From CAYUPI01 sp964446585 (GTDB lineage: Bacteria > Verrucomicrobiota > Verrucomicrobiia > Limisphaerales > UBA8199), in the NCBI GenBank assembly GCA_964446585.1, contig CAYUPI010000022.1:18973-82972 (forward strand): 64,000 nucleotides of DNA, written 5' to 3'. The notes under the pieces were generated by a model. That model was not told where the DNA came from, searched no databases, and saw nothing but the letters and a program-made list of their open reading frames with translations. This document shows, one piece after another, positions 62,396 through 64,000 of this stretch (within the stretch, counting starts at the first letter, position 1; the number at the start of each line of letters is the position of its first letter). The position numbers and the translations under genes are program-made.

Positions 62396-63292
62396 TCATA
62401 GTTCTGACTCGCAATCTCTACAAGGCAGCAAGCGACGCAGGATGTTCCCCGAGATTTCGCGCAATAATAGCAAGGCCCCACAAAGTCTAGCCGGCACCTT
62501 TGGCGTTGAAAGAATTGGAAAGGCTTTCACGGTGACGATTACCGACCCGAGGGTTTGATCGGACTCTAGGCCCAGGCCTGCTGGAAACTCTCCTGCGTGT
62601 CTGGTTATGGCTTCGCCAAAGTCCCTTTTTGGATAGCAATGACTGTAATAGTTCTTCAGAACGGTTTTCAGTAACTCACAATCACGTTGGGGAAGCGGTT
62701 TCGAGGTGGACGCGCGACCCATAACATGCCTAGCATTCCAGGTATTAGTGCCGTGCCAGAATCGGACATAAGCTGAAGGTGAGGTTTCCAGCACTATTCG
62801 GTAGCGAAAGTGCATCAGGAACCACGTATCTTCTCTTCTGCGCCAGGCAGGATACCAAACGTTTTCGCTGCGCTGGTGCAATATTGTGCCGTGAATCCCC
62901 ATTCCCGTTGTGAAGCGAATGCCTCTTCCGTCTGCCAAATTACACCGAATCTGGTTTTGTAAGAGAACCGCGGCTCCTGGTTCCCAACGCGACAGCTGGA
63001 CTTCCATCCTTTGAGGGTGGTGCCAATCGTCGTCGTCCCATTGCATCACCAACTCCCCCTGCGCTGTGTTAAGCCCGATGTTTCGAAGTTCGCCCAATGA
63101 TATCTTTGGCGACGACGGAATCATCAATTCTCGAATGGTAGGATTTGAGAAGCCGAGCGCAGTATCTCCATCATTCACAATAATGAGTTCCTTTTCTCGG
63201 TGTGTCTGTTCCAAAAAGCATCGTGCAGCAGCCTTGGCCAGTGCGATTCGAGTTGGACTTTTTCCCGTCACCATTATGGCAGAGACAAGCAT
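62396..63292 (-). CDS. Family 2 glycosyltransferase
   Basis: LVSAIMVTGKSPTRIALAKA opens the nucleotide fold. KELIIVNDGDTALGF and the DXD motif VMQWDDDDWHHPQRME are clear, and WYPAWRRREDTWFLMHFRY is an acceptor-side motif of this group. 298 aa. Convergent with the flippase (2 bp apart), so transcribed separately from the other cluster genes. Confidence 0.86.
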   Translation of the reverse strand: MLVSAIMVTGKSPTRIALAKAAARCFLEQTHREKELIIVNDGDTALGFSNPTIRELMIPSSPKISLGELRNIGLNTAQGELVMQWDDDDWHHPQRMEVQLSRWEPGAAVLLQNQIRCNLADGRGIRFTTGMGIHGTILHQRSENVWYPAWRRREDTWFLMHFRYRIVLETSPSAYVRFWHGTNTWNARHVMGRASTSKPLPQRDCELLKTVLKNYYSHCYPKRDFGEAITRHAGEFPAGLGLESDQTLGSVIVTVKAFPILSTPKVPARLCGALLLLREISGNILRRLLPCRDCESEL

Positions 63293-63547
63293 GAAAGAAA
63301 AGCAACTATGGCCACTGTGTTCAACTAGTTTGAGCGGACCTGCATACTCTGTATGGCACCCGAAACCAATTTAAAGCTCTTGGAGCGTGTCTGAAAAATC
63401 ATTTTTTGATCTTTTTGGGACCTTGGTGTCAGCCGGAGGTCAGAAACTCGCCAGGAGAGAGCGACTCAAGACCAGCCACTTTGAGGAGATGTAATCGTTT
63501 CGCTCCGAGTCCTGTAGGGGACTCTGCGTGGCAATGAATCAACTCAA

Positions 63548-63882
63548 ATGGATATACAGCAAGCGATTAACACCTTAAGCCACAACGTCTGGTCACAGCG
63601 GCGGATAGTCCGAGAGCTACGGATAGACCGACAAACGGTGGCCCGATACCGGCAGCTATCCTGCCAAGCGAAGGAAGCAAAACCAGCCATTTCGCCCGCC
63701 GGGTCCAAAGCCGGACGTCTCAGCCATTGTGACCCTTTTGTTTTAAGGCTCTCATCGAAACAGGCCTGGACCGAGGATTCTCGGCGCGACGGGTTTATCA
63801 GGATCTGGTCAGAGAGCAGCAGTTTGAAGGCAGCTACGACTGCGTGAAGCGGTTTTTGCGACAACTGCGACGCTCGCACCGC
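63548..63882 (+). pseudogene. IS21-family istA remnant, frameshifted
   Basis: The first frame encodes a helix-turn-helix RRIVRELRIDRQTVARYRQL. From about 63742 the family sequence continues in another frame (FKALIETGLDRGFSARRVYQ, FEGSYDCVKRFLRQLRRS), showing a frameshift between about 63700 and 63741. The integrase core and istB are missing; similarity ends near 63882. Confidence 0.87.
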
Positions 63883-63954
63883 AATACGACACGAGCACTT
63901 TCCCGCCTTCCCCCCTTTTCTTGGACCCTGCACAATTGGTTTTTTTCATTGTTA

Positions 63955-64000
63955 TTAGTTTGTGGTTTCGTAGTCCACAGGTGATTTGTAGCCCAGAGAG
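63955..64000 (-). mobile_element. IS3-family transposase, extreme C-terminus
   Basis: The reverse strand reads SLGYKSPVDYETTN then TAA, the typical end of IS3 OrfB (the YxSPxxYE pattern). The rest lies beyond the window. It is inserted against, or has replaced, the distal part of istA. Confidence 0.8.

Overview
The window looks like a piece of a Verrucomicrobiota chromosome, probably a soil or sediment relative of Pedosphaera/Limisphaerales. This is an inference from gene content: type II pseudopilins with a conserved DGH near the C-terminus, a very large YD-repeat protein, secreted multi-domain proteins rich in Thr/Asn, an archaeal-type phosphoglycerate mutase, and heptamer microsatellites inserted in coding DNA. 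A run of 100 N at 13497-13596 shows that it is a draft assembly.

Layout. 1-5504: glutamate dehydrogenase (partial), queE, a class III aminotransferase carrying an inserted palindromic repeat, an Ala-rich exported protein and a WecA/TagO-type sugar-phosphate transferase. 5958-16358: two giant exported proteins, an RHS/YD-repeat protein with an N-terminal C39-like cysteine protease domain, and a protein with at least eleven PPC-like units whose central copies are nearly identical 339-bp tandem repeats interrupted by the assembly gap. 16470-19370: a broken IS66 end, tRNA-Ile(CAU), peroxiredoxin, a truncated ECF sigma factor, a haloacid dehalogenase, and a second copy of the 5' half of the tRNA that still has a good promoter. 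19522-42923: mostly housekeeping (rpoD, pilT, rsmA, apgM, leuB, fabD, xerD, purC, NUDIX, cyclophilin, cysK) with TPR proteins, a MarR regulator with a perfect palindromic operator, and a GH99-like secreted hydrolase.

43067-52455 is accessory DNA. comM survives only as its C-terminal half and is broken at about 43760. The foreign DNA beyond that point carries two XRE regulators, then an operon XRE - ImmA/IrrE protease - exonuclease I, and, divergent from it, a compact ubiquitin-like conjugation cassette: a tandem ubiquitin-like protein, a ThiF/E1-type adenylyltransferase with an extra N-terminal domain, and a Cys-rich DUF6527-type protein. A palindrome lies in the shared promoter region. Sel1 and membrane proteins, a decapitated hsdR and an IS5-family transposase remnant follow. 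I regard the ubiquitin-like cassette with its protease-controlled regulator and ExoI as the main system of interest.

52452-55468 holds a second unusual group: a pseudopilin, an unknown membrane-anchored protein, a secreted peptide with 12 cysteines and a MauE/DoxX-type redox membrane protein. 55615-63292 is a more AT-rich polysaccharide cluster (two GT-C-type membrane proteins, three family-2 glycosyltransferases, a GH130-like propeller, a Wzx-like flippase). The right end is a pile-up of IS21 and IS3 remnants. Two dispersed inverted-repeat families, each present twice, punctuate the housekeeping part.
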